Part shown: positions 1 through 11,139 of the stretch, one piece after another
Position numbering within the stretch: the stretch's first letter is position 1
Layout of the letters: every line of letters starts with the position of its first letter
NCBI GenBank assembly: GCA_052387695.1
Contig: JBQTIX010000044.1
Coordinates: 54,620 to 118,619 of the forward strand
Length of the DNA: 64,000 nt
Reading direction: 5' to 3'
Source: Panacagrimonas sp052387695
Lineage (GTDB): Bacteria > Pseudomonadota > Gammaproteobacteria > Nevskiales > Nevskiaceae
Position numbers and translations under genes: made by a program
Notes under the pieces: model-generated
Database searches by the model: none
Told to the model about the DNA's origin: nothing
Seen by the model: only the letters and a program-made list of their open reading frames with translations

Positions 1-245
1 TGACCCAGGCATACGCCGAGGATCGGGAATTTGCCCTGTAACTGCGCGATCAGGTCCAGGCACACGCCGGCCTCGTTGGGCGTGCACGGTCCCGGGGAGA
101 GCACGATGTGGCTGGGCTTGCGTGCCGCCACCTCGTCCACCGTGATCTGGTCGTTGCGATGCACCTCGACCTCCGCCCCCAGCTCTCCGAGGTACTGCAC
201 GAGGTTGTAGGTGAAAGAATCGTAGTTATCGATCATGAGGATCAT
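1..245 (-). CDS. trpG: Anthranilate/aminodeoxychorismate synthase component II, partial at window edge
   Basis: The reverse strand from the ATG at 245 reads MILMIDNYDSFTYNLVQYLG, the signature start of the glutamine amidotransferase subunit TrpG/PabA. It continues to LSPGPCTPNEAG (oxyanion region) and reaches GVCLGH, which includes the nucleophile cysteine, exactly at the window edge. By family knowledge this subunit releases ammonia from glutamine for chorismate amination in tryptophan or folate synthesis, in the cytoplasm. The ATG at 236 is an alternative start, but the MIL...IDNYDSF start at 245 matches the family better. The rest of the gene lies outside the window, so TrpG and PabA cannot be told apart. 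Confidence 0.93.
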   Translation of the reverse strand, partial: MILMIDNYDSFTYNLVQYLGELGAEVEVHRNDQITVDEVAARKPSHIVLSPGPCTPNEAGVCLDLIAQLQGKFPILGVCLG

Positions 246-527
246 ATTGGCGCCTAGAGCTTTGAATATATTGATTTGTACCCGCCGTTATCTGGGTCGG
301 ATACGCCCTTCGATACCCCCACGCTACTTCATCGCAGAGGGCAGTTGCTCAAGGGTGAGTCGCCAGCGATTCATGTCGAAAAAGGCCGAAACGTAAAGAC
401 CCCGTCATGTTACCCGTGGCTTCGGCGATGCGATACGACTGCGCAACACGGCCCTGCATCGGGCGGGCGCTTGGAATGGTCCGTCTGAGTCGGCCCCGTT
501 CGGGCCTGCAAGGGGCCGCCCCATCCG
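246..527. other. Intergenic, no gene seen
   Basis: No ORF here has coding character. The only notable structure is a CGGCCCC/GGGGCCG inverted repeat around 491-518, with no U-tract. The stretch leads into a palindromic repeat element at 528. Confidence 0.5.
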
Positions 528-711
528 GTAGTGCATCAGTATGAAATCCGTTCGCACCGAGTGGTAGCGCCGCGACAGCGGCACTGATTGCGCAGCAATG
601 CTGCGTATCGAGGTGCCGGGCGTGCCCTTGATACGCGACGCTTCCCTCGGTACGCCCGCTGCGCGGCTACTCGGGCCGAACGGAGTTCTGGAATTCAAAC
701 TGATGCACTAC
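528..711. repeat. MITE-like palindromic element, family A copy 1
   Basis: A 184-bp element with inverted ends: left GTAGTGCATCAGT, right ACTGATGCACTAC. Inner blocks CCGAGTGGTAGC and GCTACTCGGGCCG extend the palindrome. Related copies lie at 7491-7677 and 47904-48093, sharing the ends and the internal 'CTCGATACGC...GCTACTCGG' core. It has no transposase and would form a long RNA hairpin if transcribed. It lies immediately upstream of pgk. Confidence 0.85.
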
Positions 712-811
712 CCCCCATCCTCATGCAGAGGCGGCCCGATCGCGGGGCCGTGGCCTTTTGGTCCGCTCATCCGGACAATGGCGCTCCTGTTCGCTGCCGC
801 GCTCCAGACCC

Positions 812-1992
<1,181 letters not shown>

Positions 1993-1996
<4 letters not shown>

Positions 1997-4900
1997 ACGA
2001 CCAGCGTCCTGCTCCGGTGCACGTCCCCGGGCCCACTGCCTTGCGCGCGGTACTGGGCGGGGCATTTGCCAAGGGCATGGATTACGCGCGTCGCGGGCAG
2101 GTCCTGGGCGTGTGGTGGGAGACGCCCGCCGGACCCCTGGCGGCGCGTGTGCAGGGGACCGAGGACGAGCCCTACCAGTGCCGGATCACCTGGTCCGACC
2201 TGAAGGGGCGGCTGGAGGTGGAAGGTGAATGCAGTTGCCCGGTCGGATTCAACTGCAAGCACGTTGCAGCCGCGCTGATCCAGGCCAACATCCGGCCGCC
2301 ATCGGACCACCCGCCGGACGAGGCGGAGGTGCCGCCGCCGGTGCTGTCGATGCACGCGCCCGACCAGAGGATGGAGCCGGATTGGCAGCGACAGGTTCGT
2401 CAGCCCTTTCCCGGCGCGCCGCCGCGCGCCAGCCGCAGCCCGTTCGAACGGTGGAGGGATGCGCTCAAGTCCGCGGTCGAGCCGGGAAGATCGGCTGCGC
2501 CGCCACCGGATGTGCCGGAACGGTTGCTGTACCTGTTGTCGCCCGACCCCGACGTCCCGGTGCCGCGCGGGGTGCAGGTGCAGCCGGTGGTGGCGCGAGC
2601 GCTCAAGGGGGGCGGCTTCAGCACGCCCAAGCCGCTGAACAACGGTCCCGAAAGTCAGGCGCGCTACGTGACGGACGGGGATCGGCGTCTGCTGTCCCTG
2701 ATGCGGGCGCAGCAGTCGCCTGGCGCCGGATTTCGCGTCGAGCAGGACTGGGGCGTGGAGTTGTTGCGCAAACTGCTCGACAGCGGGCGTTGCCACTGGC
2801 TCGATGTGAACACCCCCGCGCTCAGGTCCGGACCGGAACGCCGCGGACAATTCATGTGGGACCTGGGCGCCGACGCGCACAGCCGGCCGCGGCTCGACGT
2901 GCCGAATTCGGCCGCGGTACTGCCGCTTGCGCCGCCCTGGTATGTCGATACGCGCGCGCAGCTCGCCGGTCCCGTCGAGACTGGACTACCGCCGGGAGTC
3001 TGCTGCCAGTTGTTGCTGGCGCCGCCGCTGGCGCCCGCCGATGCAACGCAACTGCTGGCCGATTGGGGAGCGGCGCTGGGTGAGTGGTCGCAGGCCGTGC
3101 CGGCCCCGCCGCAACCGCGGATCGACCGGCGCAAGGGAATCAAGCCGGTGCCGGTGTTCGAACTCTCGCGCACCTTGCTGCGCCGGTACTACGGGCCGGA
3201 AGAATGGTTCGACGTGGGACGGCTGAGTTTCGACTACGACGGCGTGCGCGCCCCGCCCGGCGGCGCCGACCAGGCCCTGATGCAGGTCGATGGCGATCGC
3301 GTGATCGAGATCACGCGATCGCCGGACCGCGAGAACAAGGCCAGTCAGAACCTGCGCTCGATCGGAATTCTTCCGATGCAGGACGACTACGGCCGGCCGA
3401 TGCCCTACTGGGTGCCCAATCCCACCGTCGGCCGCGCCGGATGGATCGACTTTCTCGCCGTGCAGGCGCCGAAGCTGCGTGAGAAGGGCTGGCGCATCGA
3501 GGTCGCGGAGGATTTCCCCTGGCGCCTGCATGAGCCGGATGACATCTGGGACGCAGACATCGAGGAGGGTCGTGACTGGTTTGACCTAGCGCTCGACGTG
3601 ATGGTCGATGGGACGCGCACGAAGCTGCTGCCCTTGCTGGTGGCGCTGCTCCACCAGACCTCGGACCGGCTCGACCTGCCCAGGCTCAAGGCCCTGTCCG
3701 ACGACGCTCCGGTCGTGATCCGCGACGAACACGGCCGCCTGATCCGCCTGCCCGCGGGGCGCATCAAGCCGATCCTCGGCACCCTGCTGGAGCTGTACGA
3801 CGAGCGACCGCTCAGCGCCGACGGCCGCCTGCGCCTGCCGCGCAACGCCGGCATGCTGCTCGACGGTCTGGGCGAACACCTGCGTTACTCCGGCGGCGGG
3901 ACCGTGCGCGAACTGGCGGAGCGGCTGCGCGGCGTCTCCGGCCTGGACCCGGTGGAGCCGCCCGCCGGTCTCCAGGGCGAACTGCGTGATTACCAGCGTC
4001 ACGGCCTGTCCTGGTTGCAGTTCCTGCGGCGCATGGACCTGGCCGGGGTGCTGGCCGACGACATGGGCCTGGGCAAGACCGTGCAGACCCTCGCGCACGT
4101 TCTGCTCGAAAAAGAACAAGGCCGGCTGGATCGGCCGGCGCTGGTGATCGCCCCGACCAGCCTGATGTTCAACTGGCGCCGCGAGGCCGGACGCTTTGCC
4201 CCCGCGCTGCGCGTGCTGGTGCTGCATGGGCTGGATCGCCGACGGGATTTCGAGCGCATCACCGAACACGATCTGGTGCTGAGCACCTATCCACTGCTGG
4301 CGCGCGACATCGAGGTACTGAAGGCGCAGCCCTGGCATCTGCTCGTGCTCGACGAGGCGCAGAACATCAAGAACGCCAAGTCCAAATCGGCACAACTGGT
4401 GGCGCAACTCGACACGCGGCATCGGCTGGCGCTCACCGGCACGCCGCTGGAGAATCATCTCGGCGAACTGTGGTCGCTGTTCCATTTCCTGATGCCGGGT
4501 TATCTGGCCGACGAGCGCGCGTTCCGCCGCCGCTTCCGCACGCCGATCGAGAAACACGGCGACGCCGAAGTCCGCACGCAACTCGCTCGCAGGATCGCGC
4601 CTTTTCTGCTGCGCCGGACCAAGCAGGAAGTCGCCTCGGAACTGCCGCCGCGCACCGAGATCATCCGCAGCGTCGCGCTCGAAGGCGCCCAGCGCGATCT
4701 GTACGAAACCGTGCGCGCAGCGATGCAGGAAAAGGTGCGGCGCGAGATCGAACAGCGCGGCCTGGCGCGTTCACAGATCGTCGTGCTCGATGCCCTGCTG
4801 AAACTGCGCCAGATCTGTTGCGATCCGCGTCTGCTGAAAATGGAATCGGCCAGGTCCGTGCGCGAATCGGCCAAGCTGGATTTGCTGATGAACCTGCTGC

Positions 4901-5379
4901 CGGAAATGCTCGACGAGGGCCGGCGCGTGCTGTTGTTCTCGCAATTCACCTCGATGCTGGCCCTGATCGAAGAAGAGTTGAAGGCGCGCGGCATCGCCTA
5001 CCTGAAACTCACCGGCGACACCAAGGACCGACAGAGCCTGGTGGATCGCTTTCAGAAGCAGGAAGTGCCGTTGTTCCTGATCAGCCTCAAGGCCGGCGGC
5101 GTGGGCCTCAACCTCACCGCCGCCGACACCGTGATCCACTACGACCCCTGGTGGAATCCCGCCGTCGAGAACCAGGCTACGGACCGTGCGCACCGCATCG
5201 GCCAGGACAAGCCGGTGTTCGTCTACAAGCTCTACACGGAGAACACGGTCGAAGAGAAGATCGCCGCGCTTCAGGCGGTCAAGCGCGAACTGGCAGATGC
5301 GCTGTTTGGAGAGGGCACCGCCGGCACGATCAAGCTCGACGGCGAGACACTGGCGAAGCTGTTCGATCCGCTGGCCTGA
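1993..5379 (+). CDS. SNF2-family DEAD/DEAH helicase with SWIM zinc finger
   Basis: An 1128-aa protein. An N-terminal SWIM motif (CSCPVGFNCKH, residues 79-89) is followed by about 550 residues of family-specific region. The SNF2 ATPase core follows with Walker A DDMGLGKT near 690, the DEAQ box near 788 and the SALTGTP-type motif III (LALTGTPLEN). The helicase C domain has VGLNLTAADTVIHYDPWWNP and the RAHRIGQ motif near 1070. Such proteins are DNA translocases acting on protein-DNA complexes; the exact bacterial role is unknown. The likely start is TTG at 1993, overlapping the pgk stop by 4 nt. The gene appears intact. Confidence 0.93.
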
Positions 5380-5524
5380 GGTGCGTGGAGGTCCGGTATT
5401 CGGCCGTGCGCTCCTGGGTCGGCCCGGACCGGGTCGGGCGAATCCGCCGAAGCGGACGACGTATGCCCCGCGTGATACGTTTCCGCACCCTCTCACGACG
5501 ACCAAGAGGACGGGGGAATCGGGG

Positions 5525-6355
5525 ATGCGCATCAACCATAAGCAGAGCGCGGGCCTTGTCCTGCTGGCGGTAGGGGCCTTGTCGGGCTGCGCCGCGATCC
5601 AGGAGGTTCGGCAGGAGGTGCAGCAGAGCGAGGTGTTTCGCGATGCCCGCGACATGGTCGGCAAAGCGGTCAACACCCTCAGCGGCGAAGCCAAGGCGAT
5701 CAAGCAACGCATGCAGCGTTATGTCAAGGACAAAGCGCTGCTGGAAAAATTTCACGACGCTGCCGCGCACAGCGAGTCCGCATTGCTGTCGGTCCTGCAC
5801 CAATCCCGCCTTCCCGCCAGCGGCCAGACCGGGGGCGACGGCAAACCGGGCACCCGTCCCGGCGCGTCGCCGCGCAGGCGCACCGAGTTTCCGCTGCCGG
5901 AGAAGTATTCCGGCGATATGCGCTGGCCGCTCGATGCCGGCATCGTCAGCTCCGAGTACGGCGCCCGCTGGGGCAAGGCGCACAAGGGCATCGATATCGC
6001 GGCGGACGTCGGCGAGCCGGTGCACGCGGTGGCCGACGGCGTGGTGATCTACGCCGACGACAAGATGAGCGGCTACGGCAACGTGGTGATCCTGCAACAC
6101 GACGATCAGACCACCACGTTCTACGCCCACAACAGCGAGATGAAGGTCGCCGCAGACATGCCGGTCAAGCGCGGCGAAGTGATCGCCCTGGTCGGCAACA
6201 CCGGCCGTTCCACCGGACCCCACACCCACTTCGAGATCCGGGTCGGCGACGAGGCGGTCGATCCGCGCACCCTGCTACCGGAAAAGAAAAAGTTCGCAGA
6301 AGACGGAAATATTGCCGAAGACCCGGACGACGCGCCCGCAGCAGCCCCGCGATAA
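5525..6355 (+). CDS. M23-family peptidoglycan endopeptidase lipoprotein
   Basis: A 276-aa protein with a lipoprotein signal ending LSGC (Cys22), so probably membrane-anchored in the periplasm. A helical linker (residues about 30-110) precedes the LytM/M23 domain, which carries the zinc and catalytic motifs HKGID and HTHFE. By family knowledge these are glycyl-glycine-type or DD-endopeptidases, or inactive activators of amidases as in NlpD/EnvC. The Zn-binding H, D and H are visible here, so activity is possible. The start at 5525 is the ATG that yields the signal peptide. Downstream 'GGTCGGCAACACCGG' encodes the usual G-N-T-G loop. Confidence 0.92.
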   Translation: MRINHKQSAGLVLLAVGALSGCAAIQEVRQEVQQSEVFRDARDMVGKAVNTLSGEAKAIKQRMQRYVKDKALLEKFHDAAAHSESALLSVLHQSRLPASGQTGGDGKPGTRPGASPRRRTEFPLPEKYSGDMRWPLDAGIVSSEYGARWGKAHKGIDIAADVGEPVHAVADGVVIYADDKMSGYGNVVILQHDDQTTTFYAHNSEMKVAADMPVKRGEVIALVGNTGRSTGPHTHFEIRVGDEAVDPRTLLPEKKKFAEDGNIAEDPDDAPAAAPR

Positions 6356-6686
6356 GCCTTGCCCTACCCCTCGGACTAAAGACATCAACATGAGCCGGGC
6401 GATTCAGCGTCGTGCGCGGTGCCAGACCCGTGCCCACGAACACCATGTCGAACCGCTGCGCGGGACGTTCCCGCGGATCGGTTTGTGATGTCTGTTTCCT
6501 CTCCTCCTTCTATCGAGATGCTGCTGGAAGTCCTGCCCCGCCCTGCGTGGTGCTCGTAGTGCGGGATGAGGATGGCGACCCCGATGTTAGCGGGCTAGGT
6601 TCGTCCTGAAAGTCCCCACCCGGGATCGGTAGATGCATGTTGACCGTGGCACGCGGTCCAAGGAAGTCGGTGGCGCGCGCGGGCAA
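6356..6686. other. Intergenic between convergent genes, no gene seen
   Basis: 331 bp between the M23 gene and the convergent TetR gene. The short ORFs here have no recognisable protein character. No clear terminator with a T-tract was found. Confidence 0.5.
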
Positions 6687-7328
6687 TCAACCCGGAGGCC
6701 GAAAGAAGCTGGCGATAAACCTCACCAGCGCATCGCGGTCCTTGAGTCCCATCATGCTGTGCGAGATCTGCTCATCGATCAGCAGCGACGACATGCCGTG
6801 AACCAGGCACCAGGAGGCGATCACACCCCCCCCGATCACCATCGGATTGCCGTTCTTGCCCACGATTCCGGCGACGACCCGGAACAGGTACGAGATACCT
6901 TCCGCAAATGCGGCATTCGTGGTCTGGCTCATATTGCCGCCGACGGCGAGGCGTCGCCCGGGGAGTGCGCGCGGTCCCATCATGAGGCCGTAAAGGCCCG
7001 GCTCGGTGCAGGCAAACCGGATGTAGCCCTGTGCCATGGCGACGGACTGCTCCATGGGATCGGTGCTGGATTCGAAACCGGCCTTCATCGCGTCCCGCAG
7101 CAGTTGGTCGCCCTCCGCCGCGATGGCCGAGAACAGGTCCTTCATGTCCGCGAAATGCGTATACGGCGCCGTCTGCGAAACCCCGGCGCGCCGCGCAACC
7201 CCGCGAAGGCTCAGGCCCTCGATGCCTTCCTTGCGAAGCATCTCGAGGCCGGCACGGACCAGCGCCGCCCGCAGATCGCCATGGTGGTAGCGATCTGGCG
7301 GCTTGCGGGTCGGGATTTTTCGGGCCAC
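6687..7328 (-). CDS. TetR-family transcriptional regulator
   Basis: A 213-aa protein with a GTG start at 7328. The N-terminal helix-turn-helix reads LSLRGVARRAGVSQTAPYTHF (residues about 39-59), typical TetR DNA recognition. The C-terminal half fits the TetR C-terminal ligand and dimer domain (WHG-type). It is divergent from the TonB-dependent receptor, with two palindromic sites between them (7350-7391), so it probably represses itself and may control the receptor. Ligand unknown. Confidence 0.9.
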   Translation of the reverse strand: MARKIPTRKPPDRYHHGDLRAALVRAGLEMLRKEGIEGLSLRGVARRAGVSQTAPYTHFADMKDLFSAIAAEGDQLLRDAMKAGFESSTDPMEQSVAMAQGYIRFACTEPGLYGLMMGPRALPGRRLAVGGNMSQTTNAAFAEGISYLFRVVAGIVGKNGNPMVIGGGVIASWCLVHGMSSLLIDEQISHSMMGLKDRDALVRFIASFFRPPG

Positions 7329-7349
7329 TCGCTCTCCTGCGCGTCTATC

Positions 7350-7391
7350 TTGACACTGTCATCATTGCCGTTCTAGTCTTGACGCCGTCAA
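7350..7391. promoter_or_regulatory. Paired TetR operator-like palindromes
   Basis: Two similar palindromes, TTGACACTGTCAT (7350-7362) and TTGACGCCGTCAA (7379-7391), share the pattern TTGACnCnGTCAA. They lie 29 bp apart centre to centre, just upstream of the TetR start. Two spaced similar half-site pairs next to an autoregulator are the expected layout of a TetR operator. Confidence 0.6.
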
Positions 7392-7490
7392 CATGTGGAA
7401 TTGCAGCTTATCGCGCTGACGACGAAGCGATGCGGGTGTGCGGAACCACAGCATATCGGACCACGCCGCAGGAACCCGCTCGGATTCCGG

Positions 7491-7677
7491 GTAGTGAGTC
7501 AGTTTGAATTTATTCGAACCGTTCATCCCGAGTAGCGCCGGCCCGTTCGTCCCGAGTAGCCGCGAAGCGGCGTATCGAGGGAAGCGCCGCGTATCGAGGG
7601 AGCGCCGGTGCCTCGATACGCACTGCGCTTCGCGCAGAGGCTACTCGGCACGAACGGAATTCAAACTGACCCACTAC
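7491..7677. repeat. MITE-like palindromic element, family A copy 2
   Basis: 187 bp, ends GTAGTGAGTCAGT and ACTGACCCACTAC. It contains a tandemly iterated internal motif (CGTATCGAGGG, with CCGAGTAGC repeated). It lies between the TetR operators and the TonB receptor start at 7741, so it is within the receptor's 5' region. Confidence 0.85.
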
Positions 7678-7740
7678 CGGATTCTGCATGCCTCCACGCC
7701 ACGCCATGACGCTCGATAAAACCAGGAAGGAGGGAAACGA

Positions 7741-10146
7741 ATGCTGACATCACCTTATGCGGCTGCGGCCGTCTTGCTCGGAGCGTGGTCGTTCGGGTTC
7801 TGCGCCGCGGCCGAAGAGACGTCACCGGCCGACGCTGAAGGGGATGCCCCGGCCTTGCCGTCGGGATTGCTCGAAACGATTCCGGTGGAGGTCCCCTCCC
7901 CGGACATTGTCGAAAAAAGTGAGGCCGAAAACACCGCGACGTCAGCCCGCATCGACGAGATCGTGGTCAGCGCACAGAAGCGCGAGGAGAACGTTCGCGA
8001 CGTTCCCATTTCAATCCAGGCGTTTGGAGGCGAAGACCTCGCAGCGCGAGGCATCGAGAACACCAGACAGCTCGATCGCGTCGTGCCCAGCTTGCAGTTC
8101 GCGAGCATCGCCGCGTTCCCGCTGGTTTTCATTCGCGGCCTGGGATCGGACAATTTCGTTCCCTCGGCGGACCCGAGCATCGCGACCTACATCGACGGCA
8201 TCTATGTCCCGAACGGTGCCGCATCGGTTCACTCGCTATCCAACATCGGGAGAGTCGAAGTGCTGAAGGGTCCGCAGGGAACCCTGTTCGGGCGCAACGC
8301 GACCGGAGGCGCCATCAGCGTGGTGACACGGGAGCCGGGGGATGATTTCCAGACCTCCCTGGAAGGGCAGGTCGGCAACTTCGATACCCGTTCGATCAAG
8401 GGCAACCTGTCCGGTCCGCTCACCTCCTGGTTTTCCGCCGCGCTCTCGGGAGAAACCCAGCGCCGTGACGCCTACTACACCCATGTCACGGACGACCTGC
8501 CCGCCGATGAACTCGACGCGATTCGGCTGAAGCTGCTGTTCCGTCCTTCCGACGCCCTGTCGATCAGCCTGAGCGGCTACCGGTCGGAGCAGTCGGGGCT
8601 GTACGCCGTTCTGTACAAGAACGTCGACCCCAGTCTGCTCGGCAGCCTGGCCGGGATGCAGCCGCAGGAGGACAACTATGTCGGAGAGGGCGACGCTCCT
8701 TCTTCGACGGAAGCCAGCCAGAAATTGCTCTTCGGCACGCTGAGCTGGGAGTTGCCCTGGTTCGACCTGAAGCTGCTGGGCAGCGACCAGCGGCACCGCG
8801 GATCGGGAGAACTGGATTTCGATGGCTCGCCGTCGCCCGTCTCTGCCCTGACCGCGACGAATGTATTCACCGACCTTCGCACCGGAGAACTGCAACTGGT
8901 CTCCCACGATGAAAGCTGGGGGGCGACGCATTTCACCTGGGTAGCGGGCCTCTATTACCTTGAGAGCAGCGCCGGTTTCGATCCCGCCGTGGTGCAGATC
9001 GCGCCCGACTTCGTCGAATCGGCACTCGCGCTGACGGGTCTGCCGGTCCTGACCCAACTGGGCGCGCGGCTCGGCGAACTCTTCAACGCCTTCGGACTGC
9101 GGGCGACTCCGCTGGGCGATGGCGGGCTGTCGCTCCTGGCGCGCGGAGTTCTCGATACCCGCAGTTACTCGGCCTATGTGCAGGGAAGCTTCCATCTGAG
9201 CGACTGGATGGACCTGACCCTCGGCGGCAGGGCACAGCGCGAGAAGCGCTTTCTGACCCAGGCACAGACGGACCTGTCGGATTTCAGCGGCAATGGCAGC
9301 ACCACCGTGCTCCCGTTCGACCTGCAGAGCGCTCGCTCCTCGAACTTCTCGCCCAAGGCGGTCGTGAGCCTGCGGCCCGCACATGGGGCCATGGTCTACC
9401 TGTCGTACTCGGTGGCGTACAAGAGCGGGACGTACAACGTCGTCAATACCTACGTTGCGCCCAACTACATCGTGCCGGAGCGGGTCTATTCGGTGGAACT
9501 CGGGACCAAGCTGGAGTTCGCCGACGGCTCTGTTCGACTGGACGCGGCGCTGTTCGACAGCCACATCAGGAACCTGCAATCCGGATTCACCTCTCTGCTG
9601 TCTGGCGGAATCGTGCAGTTCTTCAGCGTACCCCGGGCGAGATCGCGGGGAGTGGAAGCGAATCTGAGCTGGATTCCGCTGCCCGTCTGGAATCCCGGTC
9701 TGGCGCTGACGCTCAACGCGGCCTATGTCGATGCGATCTACCAGGAGTTTCCGAACGGGCCGGGCTATGGCGAGACGCTCGGCCTCTACTCCGGGACAAT
9801 GGATCACAGCGGCAACCAGTTGACCCACACGCCCAGGCGGTCTGGCAATGTCGGTGTCGTGCAGAGGATCCCGCTTGGACAGGGCGTGCTGGAAGTCGCG
9901 ATGGACGACTACTACAACTCAAAAACGTATTCCACCGCACAGAACGGCGTGCCGCAGGAGAGCTTCGCGGTTCTCAACGGTCGCGTCGGCTATCTATATG
10001 CGCCGTGGAACCTGAGCCTGGTCCTGTTCGGACAGAACCTGTTGGACCGTCGTTACCATGTGTTGCGCGGGCCTACCGACTTCGGGCTCGAAAGCACGCT
10101 CGCTGCGCCGCGCCAATATGGAGTGCGGGTGGGCTGGCAGTTCTGA
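7741..10146 (+). CDS. TonB-dependent outer-membrane receptor
   Basis: An 801-aa protein. An N-terminal signal peptide is followed by an acidic linker and a TonB-box/plug start at about residue 75 (DEIVVSAQKREENVRDVPIS), a form typical of receptors from sphingomonads and related hydrocarbon degraders. The plug continues through GIENTRQLDRVVPSL and VEVLKGPQGTLFGRNATGGA. The rest is beta-barrel, ending in the expected terminal aromatic (YGVRVGWQF). It takes up a bulky substrate using the proton-motive force. It faces the aromatic catabolic operon, so an aromatic or steroid-like substrate is possible, but that is inferred from position only. An AGGAGGG-like ribosome binding site (aaggaggga) precedes the ATG. 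Confidence 0.95.
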   Translation: MLTSPYAAAAVLLGAWSFGFCAAAEETSPADAEGDAPALPSGLLETIPVEVPSPDIVEKSEAENTATSARIDEIVVSAQKREENVRDVPISIQAFGGEDLAARGIENTRQLDRVVPSLQFASIAAFPLVFIRGLGSDNFVPSADPSIATYIDGIYVPNGAASVHSLSNIGRVEVLKGPQGTLFGRNATGGAISVVTREPGDDFQTSLEGQVGNFDTRSIKGNLSGPLTSWFSAALSGETQRRDAYYTHVTDDLPADELDAIRLKLLFRPSDALSISLSGYRSEQSGLYAVLYKNVDPSLLGSLAGMQPQEDNYVGEGDAPSSTEASQKLLFGTLSWELPWFDLKLLGSDQRHRGSGELDFDGSPSPVSALTATNVFTDLRTGELQLVSHDESWGATHFTWVAGLYYLESSAGFDPAVVQIAPDFVESALALTGLPVLTQLGARLGELFNAFGLRATPLGDGGLSLLARGVLDTRSYSAYVQGSFHLSDWMDLTLGGRAQREKRFLTQAQTDLSDFSGNGSTTVLPFDLQSARSSNFSPKAVVSLRPAHGAMVYLSYSVAYKSGTYNVVNTYVAPNYIVPERVYSVELGTKLEFADGSVRLDAALFDSHIRNLQSGFTSLLSGGIVQFFSVPRARSRGVEANLSWIPLPVWNPGLALTLNAAYVDAIYQEFPNGPGYGETLGLYSGTMDHSGNQLTHTPRRSGNVGVVQRIPLGQGVLEVAMDDYYNSKTYSTAQNGVPQESFAVLNGRVGYLYAPWNLSLVLFGQNLLDRRYHVLRGPTDFGLESTLAAPRQYGVRVGWQF

Positions 10147-10275
10147 TGGTCTCGTGAACGGCGATGCCGGGTGCGGCCTCTGCCATTCCTGGCTTGTGAT
10201 CAGACTTGCCACGTTCAGGAAGACGCGAAGGCGGCTCGCGCCGAACCCAGGCCTGATAAGCGATCTCCTCCTGCT

Positions 10276-11139
10276 TCAGAACGGACGGCCGGCGAAGAAC
10301 GCCCGCGCCACCCGGTTGAACTCTTCCGGCGCCTCGTACTGCGGCCAGTGCGCGCCATCGGCTTCCATCACGTAGAGCCGTGCATCCGGAAGGCGCCCGG
10401 CGGCGGCCCGGGCGGCCTCCATGTCATGGATCGGGTTGTCGCGCGTCCACAGCAGCATCGTCTCCTGACCGATCCGTTCCAGGGGCAGGAGGAACTCGTC
10501 GTGCCGCGGCAGCATGCGGTTGACCAGCGGCGTCACCTCGCGACCCTCGGGCATCAGGTAGAACCTCAGACGCAGGTTCACCATCTCGTCCGTGACCAGG
10601 TGATGGTTGTTGGGGTGGATCAGCCACGCGATGCGGTGCTTCACGCTCTCGAAGCTCGGTGCCAGGCCCGCCGCCTTCTTCGATCGTTCCATGAGGTCGA
10701 GCATGTCGGCGCGGCCTTTCTCGCTGACGATGGGAATCCCGGCGCCGGTATTGAGCATCACCCGCCCCGTACGCTCCGGATACTTCGTGGCGAAAAAGCC
10801 GGAAACCCAGCCGCCTAGAGACTCGCCCGAGAGATGGGCCTTGTCGATCTTCAGCGCATCCATCAGTTCCCGCACCTGCTCGGCGAGCACCGGCGGCGTG
10901 TACTCCATCGCCTTGCGCGTCGATAGCGCATGGCCGACATAGTCGAAGGCGATGCAGCGGAACTCGTCGGAAAGGGCGACGAGGTTCTTGCAGTAGGCCT
11001 CCAGGTGCCCGCCGATGCCGTGCTGGAACAGGATGACCGGCGCGTCCCTGGGGCCCGCCTCGGCGACGCGGATGCGACCGAAGCTCGCGGTGTCGACGTA
11101 GTGAATCGTGGTACCCAGCATATCGAGCCACAGGCTCAC
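10276..11139 (-). CDS. Alpha/beta hydrolase, meta-cleavage product (C-C bond) hydrolase type
   Basis: 287 aa from a GTG at 11139 that overlaps the TetR stop (GTGA); ATG 11121 is an alternative. The fold signature is seen in FQHGIGGHLEAY (oxyanion region), the nucleophile elbow LSGESLGGWVSG and the late catalytic histidine in DGAHWPQYE. This subfamily (MhpC/BphD-like) hydrolyses ring-cleavage products into an acid plus 2-hydroxypenta-2,4-dienoate, which would feed the aldolase and dehydrogenase of the same operon via a hydratase not seen here. It is the last gene of the operon. Confidence 0.88.
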   Translation of the reverse strand: MSLWLDMLGTTIHYVDTASFGRIRVAEAGPRDAPVILFQHGIGGHLEAYCKNLVALSDEFRCIAFDYVGHALSTRKAMEYTPPVLAEQVRELMDALKIDKAHLSGESLGGWVSGFFATKYPERTGRVMLNTGAGIPIVSEKGRADMLDLMERSKKAAGLAPSFESVKHRIAWLIHPNNHHLVTDEMVNLRLRFYLMPEGREVTPLVNRMLPRHDEFLLPLERIGQETMLLWTRDNPIHDMEAARAAAGRLPDARLYVMEADGAHWPQYEAPEEFNRVARAFFAGRPF

